DNA from: Pyrocephalus nanus
Lineage: Eukaryota > Chordata > Aves > Passeriformes > Tyrannidae
Direction: 5' to 3'
DNA length: 64,000 nucleotides
Assembly (NCBI GenBank): GCA_038380795.1
Contig: CM076267.1
Coordinates: 16,227,501-16,291,500, forward strand
Position numbers and translations under genes: made by a program. Shown here piece by piece: positions 29,538-41,617 of the stretch. The first letter of the stretch is position 1. Each line of letters opens with the position of its first letter. The notes under the pieces are model-generated. The model ran no database searches. It had not been told where the DNA came from and saw only the letters and a program-made list of their open reading frames with translations.

Positions 29538-32500
29538 ATGCCGGCCTCGGAGAGCAGGTCCGTGTTCGAGGCTGCCCAGGACCCCGTCCTCCTTCACGGT
29601 CTGACCCTCGTCACTGGAGTTGCTGCAGACGCAGGTGCTGCCGAGCTGGCACGAGTGAGCCACGGTGCGTGGGGCTCCGTGGGGATGGTGGGAGGGAAGC
29701 ATTTGTCCAAGCTCATGCCCCCCAGCCCTAAGCCACAGATTGGGAACTCTGTCCCTAATAGAGCATAGGTGGCCTCACTGGAGCTTGGCCATGGAAGCTG
29801 CCTTGTGGGTGGGTGAATGGGATTTTCTCAGTGTCACCCCAAGGTCCCTGAAGCTTCTTCTACAACCATATGGCTCATTGGGTGGCTGAAGAGGGACCTA
29901 GAAGGCTCTGTTCCTCATGGCGTAGCCTGGGGAGCTGCCTGTGCACAGCCTTTTCTTTTTCCTAAAGAGAAGCCTGCAGCCACCAGCTGCGAGGAGAAGG
30001 TTCATGAGGTCCCCGAGGTGCCAGAGAAGATGTGCTGCTCAACCTGTGGGCAGGTGTTTGGCAGCCGGGAGGAGCAGGTAAGCGGGGCTGGACAGCCAGC
30101 ATGAGGTGGATGTGGGGGTGGCATGACTGGTGAGGTCCTGCTGTGCAAGCTCAGCCCCAGCATGGTGCAACCCAGTACTGGCTGTTTCCTGGAGCTCTAC
30201 TGCTCTTGTCCTGTTGGGATCTGGCACTCAAACCTTGCACGTTATAGGTTAAAAGTATCATTTACTGGAAGTAAATGCAAGTGTAGCACAGGCCTGTACC
30301 TCTTTAGGTTAACTGTTCCTTAAGGTACTGCAGTCTTCCAGTCAGGATCACTGAAGAGTCGCAGCATCAGTTTTGTACTCAGGATCTGTCACCTCATGCC
30401 CTTTGGTGGTGGGGGTTTCCATGGACCACTAAGACCCTGCTGGCTCATACCTCTTTGCTCCACAGACTGAGCACTACCGTCTCGACTGGCACCGCTTCAA
30501 CCTGAAGCAGAGACTCCTGGGGCGCCGGGCGGTGCCTGTGGAAGTGTTTGAGGAGAAGACTCGCACAGGTGAGGAATGAGGTTGTCTGTATTGGAGTCCA
30601 GGGGCTGTCAGTGACCTTGCTGGGCCTGTTCTGTGCAAGGATGAAGCCCTCTGCTAGCTCAGGGTTCCTTTATTTTGCCCCTGTGAGGTCTTCTGGGGTT
30701 CCAGCACTGCTCCTGAGCCTTGATGATTTGTTTTAGGGAGAAGGGGACATTATAACTAAGCTGCTGCCTAGGCATATCTGCGGATCCAGAGCCCCAAACC
30801 CCTGCCTTCCCAACCCACAGCCCCTTGTGATATGTAGGGTACTGGACAGAACGTTCCTGGGGCTGTAGGCTTGCTCCTGGAGTCACTTGCGGAATTTTTG
30901 AGGAGGCTGTTTGGTTAATCTTTGCCCTGTTTCACTGCATCTTTTTTTTTTTCCCTTGCAGGTGATGTTTCCAGCATCTCAGGATCCGATTCAGAGAGCT
31001 CTGATACAAGCAGTGAGTCAGAGTTGCTGCCCTCTGCCAGTGACAGCCCTGGGACCCTGCAGACTTCCCGCTCCCACAAGGTGCTGCTCCGCAATGCTAA
31101 GGGCCAGCTCATCTCTGCATATCGCTGCGTGCTGGTCACAGGGAAGGCAAGTCACAGCCCAGCTCTCTGGGAGAGGGAACCCAGAGAAGGTGGGTGACAC
31201 TGGGGGGTAGACATCTGTCTGATAGTCCCCAACTTCCCATGAGGGGAAGGGTGGTCTCTGATGCTAGGTCAGAGTACCAGACTTGCTGGTGGCCTAATTT
31301 TTGGCTCTGGGGTGCTCCTAGAAACCTGTTTCTGGTGCCAGCAGAGGGGCTGATCTCTTTCTTGGGGGACAGCAAGAGCTAAGGAGGTGATCCCATGGGT
31401 GCTAGGAAGGGTGTCTGTGTATCAGGGTGACATCGAGGAGCCAGCTGAGCTGACAGCATCACTGCAGAGCCTCAGCATGAGCACGTGCTGGGTTGTGCTG
31501 ATGATGGGTGGCGGGCACTTCGCAGGAGCTGTGTTCCAGGGGTGAGTATAGAGGGACAGCTGGGCTTAACCCTTGGCTGGTGTTGCATGGTCAAGTGGAG
31601 CTACTTTTGCATGTTAATCCTATGCACACTGAGCCCTGTTGCTCATGCCTGCCCCTCTCCCCAGCCCCGAGGTGCAGGAACACAAGACCTTCCACCGCTA
31701 CACAGTGCGAGCACGGCGCGGCACAGCCCAGGGCCTGCGGGATGCCCAGGGGTCAGCACCCAGGTCGGCTGGAGCTTCCCTGCGGCGTTACAATGAGGCT
31801 GCTCTGCTCAAGGTGAGGATGCACAACAGCACTGGGCTCTTGTCCAGCTCTATGAGGTGGTACCACACTGCTGCTGGGGTGTGGGCTCTGCAAGAGGGTC
31901 AGGGCCCAGATTAGGCTGCTCTGAGGCCCTCTTGGGTCTGTCTCTGCTCCAGAGATACCTTTGCCCATGCAATGTGCTCAGGATCCCAAGGTGCTTCCCT
32001 TTCTTCCCCAGGATATTCAGGATCTTCTGGCAGCCTGGGCACAGCACCTGAATCAAGCTCAGCGCATCTTCCTCCGGGCCCCTCGTCACAACCGTGCGCT
32101 GCTCTTTGGCGGCAGGAACCCACCCCTCACCCGAGGGGACCCTCGCATCTGCCACATCCCCCTCAGCACCCGCAGGGCCACCCTGCGAGAGGTGCTGCGA
32201 GTCCACACCACGTTGGCCAGCCTGCAGGTGTATGGTAGGTTGGACCAGTCCTTGTGCCTGTGGGTCAGGGTAGGTGGGGTGACGTGGTCTCTTGGCAGGA
32301 AGGGATGCTGCCTTGTGGGGTGGAGGTGCTAGCTCTCCAGCTCTCAATCCCTGGAGACATGGGGTGTTCCCTGTCCCCAGGCAATGACAGGAGCACCCTT
32401 GCTGCCCAGGGAAGGACACACCACTGGAGGATATCACTGGGTCCCCCCGGAAGGTCTGGCAGAAGAGGCAGCGGAAAGCAGAGATGAATCCTCCACAAGA

Positions 32501-35500
32501 GGACACAACTGGTGAGTTGAGCCATGGAGGGAAACATAACTGAGCAAACAGGAGGGGTCTGATGTTATGGCGTGGACCAGATTTGCAGCCCAGAGGGGAC
32601 CTGCAGGGTGTGGCCTCATTCTGGACAGGAGAAAGAAAGGGTATGCTCAGCTGAGAGACCTAAGTGATTCATTCTGTGTGAGGAGCCTCAGCCTCAGTCT
32701 TATTACGCCCTCAGCTCCAGAGGAGGAGGAGGAAGAGAAGGAGGAAAGCCTTACAGGGGAGCTGGAGACTGTTGAAGTGACACTGGGGACCTTGGACCTC
32801 CGGGAGTTTGAAGTGATGCCCAAGCGAAACCGCAAAAGGCAGAAGAAGAGGGACAAGAAGGTGAAGAAAGGTGAGGGGGAAGAGCTGTCTGGGGGCAGTG
32901 TAGGAAGGCTACGGCTGGGGGGCAGGCTGACCCTGGCTGTCTTCCTTACCATGTGTTCCTTGTGCAGAGCCCTGTGCTGAAGAGACTGGATACCATGATA
33001 CCCAGTGTGTGCAGCCTGGCCAGGAACCAGTGACAGAGCTGCAGGGGGAGGCTGAGGCTGGACCCCTTCCCTGGGGTGATGGAGGTAAGTGGTGTCAGGA
33101 GCTGGGTCACCTGGATGCCTGCCCCATTTACTAGTGGCTTTGCCATGGGGTGAAGAGCACGTCTTGCAGGTGCCCAGAGCAGCTGGGAGTGGGATGTCTG
33201 TAGTGCAGCCACGTGCCTTCGAGTGAGCTGTGTGTATGTAGGAGCAGTAGCTCTGAACTGGAGGGCCAGGCAGCACCTGGCTAAGCCAGGTGTTTTTGGG
33301 GGATTAAAGTGGGTCTTATCTCTGGAGAGGACTTGGCTGCTGCCAGCACTGCCCAGCAATGCCATGGTACATTGTCAGAGACTCTGAAGGTGCTGGAGAT
33401 CCTGCAGTGCCCAGATCCAGCTAGCAGGATGATGCTTTAACTGCATCATGCATGTTTCCTAGTGAGACCAGAGCACCGCTCTGCCCAGGGAGGCATCAGA
33501 CTCTCCTGTTCTTCCCTCATAGGAGACCCTCAGACCCGGCTCCGCGATGCCTTGTTCACCGCCTGCAAAACAGGGGATGTGCAGACACTGCGGCACCTCC
33601 TGGGTGTGCGAGAGAGCGGGAGCCTGCAAGGCGACAGCGAGGATGGGGAGATTACACAGACTCTGGATATGGCCTACTCCCTGCTCAACCAGCCTGTGGA
33701 TGAGCGTGGCTGCAGCTTGCTCCACGTGGCAGCGCGGGCAGGCAAGGCGGAGGCCGTGTGCCTGCTGCTGGAGGCAGGGGCAGACCCTGCCCTCAGGTAT
33801 GGCTGCAGGGTCCCCAGCAGTTGACAACCACAGCTCTGCTATGGGAGTCCAGCAACTCACTCCTGTCTCAGCTGCAGGAAACTGGTGCCACCCTTGTCTT
33901 GGGACAGACAGGGTTGGTCTCTACCAGCCTGGATGTCTGGGTTTGTTATGGGAGGCCTAAGTGCTGAACCATCCTTCTCTCCACCTGCCTGGTCTGGCAC
34001 AGCAGCAGGCAAGGCAATGCCCCAGAGTGCACCCAGGTGTATTGGTAAGGAGTTCTGAGGGTAGGGATGAGACCAAAGCCCCATGCTGGGGCTTTGAGAT
34101 GCAAGAAGGGAAGGATTTTGAGGATTCTGATGTAGGAATAAGGAACATTCCCCTCCTTGGCTGTGATACCATGGCCTGCAGTACTCATTGCATATCTCTG
34201 GGAAGTCGTTGGACTCACAGCCCAGTGGGACACGGGCTGTAAGATGGCAGGGTGAGCTGGTCTCCCTTGTCTTGCAGGGACAGGCAGGAGAGGACCCCAT
34301 ACTGCGTCTCTGCTGACAGAACGACCCGCAACAGTTTCCGCAAGTTCATGGTGGACCATCCAGACAAGTACGACTACACCCGTGCCAAGGTGGGTGCCGG
34401 CCCTCTGCCCTTGCCTTCTGGGAGCTGGGGGACCCCAGGGCAAAGTGCCCCTCTTCCACTTGTGCCGTTGCCCCAGGCTCAGTGGGAAATGCTGCCTGCC
34501 CTCTGCCCCCAGGTACCAGGGCCCCTGACACAGGAGATGGAGGCCAAAAAACTGGAGAAGAAGCGGGCACAGAAAGCCCAGCGGAAGCAACGGGAGCAAG
34601 TGCAGCGGGAGGAGCGGCAGCGCTGGGAGCAGGAGCAGGAAGAGAAGCAGAGGTTCGCAGCCCTGTCTGACAGGGAGAAGGTGAGGCTGTGCATTGGGAA
34701 GGGGATCGAGCCTGGCTGGGATAGTGCTACTGTGGTGGGCTCTGGGCACAGCAGTGCCCAGGGGCTGGGGGCGGCTGAGCTGTCTCTCTGCTCCCCAGAG
34801 GGCACTGGCTGCCGAGTGGAGGTTGGCTGCACAGCTGCAGGACACCGGCACAACGCTTGCCAACATCAGGTAATGGTCCTGGCAGCATGGCTCTGCACAC
34901 AAACTCTCCCGTGTCACAGCACAGCTGTTCCCTGCCCTGCTTGCTCCAGTTCTCATTTCCAGTCTAAAGCTATTCCTGTCCACCCAGTTCCCTGTAGTGC
35001 TTGTGTAAAAGCTTTCTTTCTGTCTTGCTCTACTCCCCTGAAATATTTTGCAAAGGATGACTTGGTCCACCTGCAGCCAGATCTATAGGAAGCCAACTCC
35101 CCAGCCACTCCTGCGCCCGTTTCTGACTTAACATCTCTTCCCTCTGCCATCCCACAGACTTATTGGCAGCCAGCACAGCCTGTGTTGATCTGGGCAGGGG
35201 CTTTACAACTACATATGAGGCCAAATTCCTCCATGTTCATTCTGCCCTCAAAGTGCCTCACACTATCCTCCCACACAGCATCTCCTCCAGGGAGCATGTC
35301 CAGGCTAGGCTGCTGGGTGAGCACATCAGCCCTGCAGGACTGGACAAGCATCAGCTCTCTCATGCTGCTGGTGTCTCATGTCACAGCCCAGGCAGTGAAT
35401 CCTCTCCTCCTCTAACTCTTGGAAGTGTCCCCTTTGCTCAGGGCCAGCTCTGTTCTTTCCTGCAGCCGCTGCTGGCACTGTGGAGAGTCCCTGCTGGGGC

Positions 35501-35586
35501 GGATCCCTTTCCATTACCTTGACTTCTCCTTCTGCTCCACGGCCTGCCTGCAAACCCACCGCCGGGCCCAGGCCATACACACCTAA
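29538..35586 (+). CDS. ANKZF1: Ankyrin repeat and zinc finger tRNA hydrolase 1
   Basis: Fifteen coding exons: 29538-29664, 29968-30077, 30466-30568, 30962-31146, 31426-31541, 31665-31812, 32012-32234, 32410-32511, 32715-32870, 32968-33084, 33523-33796, 34278-34389, 34513-34680, 34799-34869, 35466-35586. They give 710 residues (human about 726). This is the Vms1 family: it releases or cleaves peptidyl-tRNA on stalled 60S ribosomes in ribosome-associated quality control and binds p97. Seen in order: a C2H2 finger (CSTCGQVF...HYRLDWH), the VLRF1 release-factor-like domain with the glutamine motif GTAQGLRDA in exon 6, a basic/acidic linker, ankyrin repeats ([25 protein letters not shown]), an Arg/Glu-rich coiled coil and a C-terminal CWHCG...CSTAC zinc-binding segment. 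The intron after exon 4 has a GC donor. Exon 1 could instead end at 29657 and exon 2 start at 29970, also in frame. Confidence 0.95.
31147..31425 (+). other. GC-AG intron of ANKZF1
   Basis: The exon ends GGG AAG and the intron starts GCAAGT, the standard GC-donor consensus. The acceptor TATCAG precedes GGT GAC ATC GAG, which keeps the frame. I found no in-frame GT donor nearby. Confidence 0.85.
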
Positions 35587-36045
35587 GGCTGGGGACTGCT
35601 GCCACCTTCCAAGGACCAATGTGGGGACATGGCTGAGCACTGGCTGTGCAGCAAGGGAGAGCCTGTGAAGCAACGCTGATCGGAGGGACTGAGCTGGCCA
35701 CATCATTCTCTGGGGCAACTCTGGCAAGGCTCTGGGCATGAATGCCACTCTAGGTGCTGACTCTGGGGATGTTAAAACTGAGAGGTTGTGCTACTGTGTG
35801 GTGCCAGAACTGTTTGGTGGCCTGGCTCCAGCTGGGGGTCTTACTGCCAGCTTTTCTCATGGCTACCTCTTAGGCTGTTTGTGGTGGAGAGACAAATCCT
35901 GACACATACAGACCCTGCAGCCCTGAGCAACCTACAGCCATGTTTGTGGGCACCTTTGAGGTGGTTCTTGGCCCTCTCCTCTCCTGGCTGCCATCAGCGT
36001 CTCAGTCCTGTCATGTTAGCAACTACCTCTTCTGCCTACATTGTC

Positions 36046-36051
36046 AATAAA
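36046..36051 (+). terminator. ANKZF1 poly(A) signal
   Basis: AATAAA 460 nt after the ANKZF1 stop. A second AATAAA lies at 36133-36138. The region 35587-36150 is the 3' UTR and has no other feature. Confidence 0.7.
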
Positions 36052-36325
36052 AAGGTGCCTTGACCCCTTAGACAGGGGCAGAGTCAGAATGAACACTGGA
36101 ATTATTTGGGATGAATGTGGGATTAACATGCAAATAAAGCTCAATCCTGAGCCCCTTTCTCATTAGCACAGGCCCTGCCTGGCCTGAGAGGAGGACAGAA
36201 GCTCTGTATGTCCATGGCAGGACTTGTGCCACATTCCTAGGACCCTGCAGCCTCTGTACTTCACCTGCCCCCTGCCATCTCCACCACCCCAGCAAGAAGC
36301 AAGGCCAGTGCCCACCAGCCCTGTG

Positions 36326-36331
36326 TTTATT
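36326..36331 (-). terminator. GLB1L poly(A) signal overlapping the stop codon
   Basis: On the minus strand the last codons read ACA GAA TAA ACA, so AATAAA (36331-36326) contains the TAA stop (36329-36327). A G/T-rich stretch follows downstream on the minus strand. I see no other canonical minus-strand signal before the ANKZF1 3' end, so the GLB1L 3' UTR may be only about 20-30 nt. Confidence 0.6.
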
Positions 36332-39300
36332 CTGTGGCTGAGGTGCTGCAGTCGAGGGTCTTGTTGAAAAGGGGTCGGTCGAGGAAGAGCAAGAGGGGGG
36401 TGAGGGGTGCCCCTTCCAGCTCCAGCACTGTGATGTTGTTGGGACGGCCAACGTGCAGCACCGAGCCGGGCACGAAGAGGGTCTGCTGGGGCCCACGGTG
36501 GGTCCAGTACCGGCCCAGGTTGAAGCTGTTTATCCACAGCTGTCCCTGGAAGATGATGGAGATGGGACTGAGCTGTGTCCTGCTCTACCCTCACCCCCTT
36601 TCCTGGCACTGCCTTACCTTGCTCCAACCTGGGAACTTCACAAATGTGTCCCAGGCAACACCAGGGGTCTCAAAGGTCCCAGTGTAGAAGGCTGGCCCTG
36701 CTCTGCCTTTGCTGCTTGATTTTGGCATGGCAGAGTGGGGCCAGCCCTGCTGGACTGCAGTATCTATGGCCAAGGGATAGATCAGCCAGTTGCTGAGAGG
36801 AATAGAGTCCAAGGAGATGTTTCCCAACAAGCCCTGAGATGGAACAGGAGGGAAAATGAGGCAGCAGTGTCTGCCACAGGCAGAAGAATACTTGGCTTCC
36901 CCAGCAGCAGCAAAGGTGGGATAAGGTTCCCTCCAAGGGGCTGAAGGGCCATGGCAGCTTAAGTGGGAGAGGGGTGCCAGTCTCTTAGTCCTGTCCTAGC
37001 AGGTTTGCCAGGAATGGTGTGAGATGAACCAAGGAACAGGACTTGGGGTGGCCCCCCAAAGGCTGGGGTCTGCCACAGGTGGCAGTAGAGGGGGTGTTTG
37101 GTCATGTGGGTGGCCAGGCCATTCCCTCTTGGAGGGCTCTCTCTTACCTTGAAGTCACTGACGTTGGCCCCAAAGCTGATCCTGCCCATGTTCTCCAGGA
37201 GCATGTCCAGGGTGTCCCCTTCCTTGCCTGTCACACGCAGTGTCATCTGCCCATACCTCTCCAGTATCCCCTGGTACTCCTAAAGCCACAAGGTCAGCCC
37301 TGCCAGCCTGTGCTCAGATCCCACCACCCCCAATGCTGCCAGCCCTCACAGAGCCAGCCTAGGGAATCTGCCCCCAAAGGGGACAGATTTGGGCTAGAGA
37401 GCCACACCACAAGGGCTCAGGGTGGCTCTCAACACTCTGGCTGTCCCCAAGACCCTGGCATAGCACAGCCCCACTCCTGGCTGTCCCACAGCCCTCCTGA
37501 GCACTGGCCCAGGGACTGGTGTGCTCCCACAACCTCACCTTCTGCAGCATCACGTAGCCGCGGTCGCAGATGCTGTGGGGCGGAGCACCCAGCGTGGCTG
37601 GGTCCAGGATGTCCCGGGGCAGCTGTGTGCGGTACAGCACAAAGCCATGGGCCTGCAGGACACAGCACAGCGGCACAGAGCGGAAATGGGGCTGGAGATG
37701 AGTTCTGCTCCTCCGCCCCAGAGCCAGGGCCAGGCAGACAGGAGCATCTCCCCAAGTGTTCCCCACTATCCCCAGCCCTTCACCTGCTTTATGGCCTCAA
37801 AGGTGAGGGGGAACTGGCTCTGGATGGGACCAGAGGGGCACAGCACATCCAAGACATCCAGGAGGTCAGCATGCTGCAAAGGAGGGATGGGTGTCTGGCA
37901 GTTGAGCAGTGCCAGGCCAGGGCAGCACAGCCCTTAGGACACGCACTCACCTTCCGCAGGGCTACCTGGCCATAGGCATACTTGGGGGTGGCAGGTGGCA
38001 TCGGACCGACGGGCAGGGGCTGGAACTGAACAGTAAACTGTCAGCTGCCCCCTGGGGCAAGCAGGGAGATGTCCCTTGCCCTGCTGGGACCCTTTATGTT
38101 CCCCTCTGTCCTGGCACAGGCAGTGGTACCCCGTACTGTCCCCATTGTCTTGCCAGGTTTGGTACCTTGCTGATGACCGTGCGGATGGCAAACAGCTTCT
38201 CGGTGGGGTCTCCTGCCTCTGACAGGGGGGCATCATAGTCATAGCTGGTGGTTACTGGTTTGTACTGGTCCTTGTAATCAGCACCTGGCCGGGGAAGCAA
38301 TGTGAGCAGCAGGAAGGGGCTCTGGCACAGCCCAGGGCATGGAAGCCAGCCCCAAGCTGGCTGCAATGCAATTGGAGGGTATGATCCCAAACTGTGGACC
38401 CCTCCCTAGGGACAAAAGGAGTCTCCAGGTGAGGACAAGCTTGGGTTCAGGGGCCCTTGGCTACGTGTCAGCCAGCCGCATGGGAAAGAACAAGAGCCTG
38501 AAGCAGGCTCCTCAGGGATGGCCAAGGAAAGCCCCTCAGCTCTGCAGTGCCCCTCACCCTAGGGCAAGGCCCTACTCACCACTCCAGTAGGCAAAGTTCG
38601 TCCCTCCATGGAACATGTACCTATGATACACCCCAGAGAGCCCAGTCAGCACCCATACAGACTTAGCAGGGACTAACCATGCAGTTCCCCCTCCCTGCTG
38701 CACCCACAGTCCCAGCCCTGCCTGCCCAATCCCTGTGGGATGAAGGTAGAGGTGATGCCAACTCCCCTGCTGGCTGTGCCCCCTGCTAGCTGACTACTTG
38801 CATGTTGACATTGGCTCCCAGCTGCAGCATGTCCTCCAGCCCCCGGGCCACCCACGCTGCGCTGGTGCTGGCGTGTGCGTCCCCCCAGTAGTCCAGCCAA
38901 CCTGTGTAGTACTCAGAGTTTACCTGGGGGAGAAAGGCACTGTCACCCACCTGGAGCTGAGGCTCCTGGCACCCATTTGTCAACCACATTCCTCCTGCTC
39001 CCCTGCAGCCTGGCCCCAACACCTCTCTTTGCCTCTGCCTCCCCAAAGCCATCACAGGTCATTCCCCCACCGTGCCTAAGCCAAGCTCACCAGGGGGCCC
39101 TTTGGTTCCACGCGGCGCTGGGCATCAAACGCCTCTGTCACATTGGATCCTGTGGAGGTGGAGAGGGGTGGTTTGAGCAGGACAGAGAAGGGATCCCCAT
39201 CCCCTCTCCTTGTCCTCCTCCTCCCCCATAGGGGTACCTGGCCCGAAGTCGATGGTGGCGTAGAGCCCCTGCAGGGTGCCACAGCGCAGCTCCTCTGCTC

Positions 39301-41617
39301 GTGTGCTGTCGGTGGTGAAGAGCAGCACCTCGCTCCCCAGCAGCGCCCGAAAGGAGCCCAGCAGGTGCTGCAGGTATCCATAGTCACAGGCATAGTAGCT
39401 CCCATATTCATTCTCCACCTGTGAGCAAGGCAGGGGCTGGCACCCAGCATGCACATGACAGGGCTGCAGCCAAGTCCCACTACCCACTGGGATAAACACC
39501 CAACTCCACCCTTTCCTCCTGACATCACTAGACGTAGTGAAAACCCTCAGGTGTGTCCTGAAAATGACTTTCCAGCCCCACCATGAGCCCTAGCGCTGGC
39601 AGTGTCCCTCAAATCACAACTGGGCTGATGGCAGGTACCTCAGAGTCTCAGCCCTTGGATTTAGACCCAGGTCCAGAGGCTGAGAGGGATTTATCTGAGC
39701 TGTACTGGGTGAGGTCATGGTGAAGGGTGTACAGGTACCTTTTTGAGGCACATCCAAAGGTGACCCAGGGCAGGGCAGGGAGCTGGGCCCCACAGCACCT
39801 TACCTGCACACTGATGATGTTTCCCCCATGCTGGTACAGGCGTGGCTTGATCTTGGGCAGCAGGATATGGAGCCAGGAGTCCACAGCTGCCAGGTAGGCT
39901 GCGGTGACAGAGGGCAGCTCAGCCTGGCTGCAGCATCCACCCCAGCCCACTTGCAATCAGCCTGCCAGGAGGAAGATAGAACAGCCGGGCAGGGCCAAGC
40001 ACAATGGAGAAGCAGAGGTGGAGTACAAACCACGAGGCTCCCAAAAGATGGAGAAGAAAGGCAACACATATGGGGCTGGTAGGTGTGTGGAGAGACACCA
40101 GTGTGCCAGGGCTGGCACCAGGCTGTAAGAACACAGTGGCCAGAGCCCTGTGCTGAACCTCACCGGGGTCAGAGGAGCGCAGGATGATGTCTGGTTTCCA
40201 CAGCAGCCAGGCAGGCAGGCCACCCTGGAGAAACATACACAGCAGAGAGGAAGGCCAAGAAACTTCTCAGCAGCCCGGGCTGACACACAGCTGAAACCAG
40301 CCAACGCAGTGCTAATGCTCAGCACCAATGCAGCATGTGCCTCACAGGGCAGCAACTGGGGCTAACATGACACTGGAGTCCCCGTGACAGCCAGAAAGGC
40401 CAACCCTACTGAGCCCTTCCCAGACCACCTGCCACCCCTCTGTGCCAGGCTGGGGGTGAGGGCTCACCATCTCCCACTCTGCACAGATATAGGGCCCTGG
40501 CCGCAGGATCACCAGAAGTCCCAGCTCAGCTGTCAGGTCCAGGAAGGCTTCCACATCCCGGTTCCCAGCAAAGTCATAAACCCCTGGCAGCGTCTCATGG
40601 TAATTCCAGGGGATGTATCTGGGGCAAGAGGGGAGATCAGCATGCAGGGGTTAAGGGTACTCCAGCAGGACAGGAAAGCATCCCACCAGCTGGTCCCTCT
40701 GCTTCTGGGAACTGGCCTCCAGCCTGAGCTGATTATGGCAACTGAGGCTGGACTGGCACTAGCCCCAGTTCATGCTTGGGTCAGCCAGGGCTGTCCTGAA
40801 ACAACAGCTCAGTGCATGTCTTGGACCTTTCTCCCTGTGGTCAGACAACACCTTTGTTTCCGTTCCTACTCCAGGGATCCCAGAAGCCCTGAGTGGCTGT
40901 GGTGGCAGTGGGCTTTGTGCCATCGGGGCTTACACCTGCACAGCGCTGAGCCCGCTCATGTGCATCTTGAGCAGCCGGTCCCTCCAGGCAGGGCGCGGGA
41001 CACGGGCGTAGTGGATGCTGCCTGAGATGTAGCGGAAAGGGACACCGTCCTTAAGGAAACAGTTGCACTCGTAATCCACCTGGAAGGAGCGTGCTGAGGG
41101 GGAGGCCTGCGGGAGAGTGGCAGTTTTGGGAGGGCTGAAGACCCTCCCCAAGGCCAGCTGCCCCCTCCCATGCTCCCTGGGACAGGGACTGATGGGGGCT
41201 ATTTCCTGGGGGGCCTCTCCCTCGAGGAGGGTACCACAGTGCCCTGGGAGAGCAGAAGGGATAAGCAGAGCAACCATTCACACAGCCTGACGGCCCTCCC
41301 CGTTAATCAAACTTACGGCGGCTGAGCTAGTGGCATTTTGGGGAACGGGTTCTGCTGGGGAGGGGTGCTGAAAGGACAGGCAGGGAGCTGGAAATGCAAG
41401 CGGGACATTGGGGCGGGACGTGGGCGGCAGCACGAGGGAGCCATAGCAGGAAGAGTAGGAACACGGAGAGGGAAGAAAGGCAGATTTCGGAGTCGTCCTA
41501 CCGGATCCTTCATAGCTTAGCCCAACACGTTTCTCCCAAACTTTTCCACCCATGTTTGCTAACCTGCGTACTCAGGAGCCCCACTGCCAGCAGCAGGGCG
41601 AGGGCCGGCAGCCCCAT
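36327..41617 (-). CDS. GLB1L: Beta-galactosidase-1-like protein
   Basis: Sixteen exons, in transcript order: 41617-41564, 41106-40934, 40618-40468, 40224-40164, 39898-39804, 39418-39238, 39149-39091, 38923-38802, 38620-38580, 38284-38166, 38025-37951, 37873-37784, 37652-37539, 37279-37148, 36833-36618, 36545-36327. They join in frame to 633 residues (human about 654). This is a glycoside hydrolase family 35 protein related to lysosomal GLB1. Exon 1 encodes a hydrophobic signal peptide ([17 protein letters not shown]). The catalytic barrel shows [12 protein letters not shown], acid/base VENEYGSY and nucleophile region [13 protein letters not shown], then [11 protein letters not shown] and [14 protein letters not shown]-terminal beta domains end with [14 protein letters not shown]. 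Both catalytic glutamates are present, so activity is possible, although the substrate of mammalian GLB1L is poorly defined. The intron after exon 8 has a GC donor. Confidence 0.94.
38621..38801 (-). other. GC-AG intron of GLB1L
   Basis: On the minus strand exon 8 ends GTC AAC AT and the intron begins GCAAGT; the next exon starts G TAC ATG TTC. This restores NMYMFHGG, the conserved family sequence. The GT four bases further on (CAA followed by GTAGTC) would break the frame. Confidence 0.85.

Noticed and set aside
37043..37975. 310-codon plus-strand ORF
   Set aside because: It runs antisense across several GLB1L exons and introns; low-complexity and unlike any known family.
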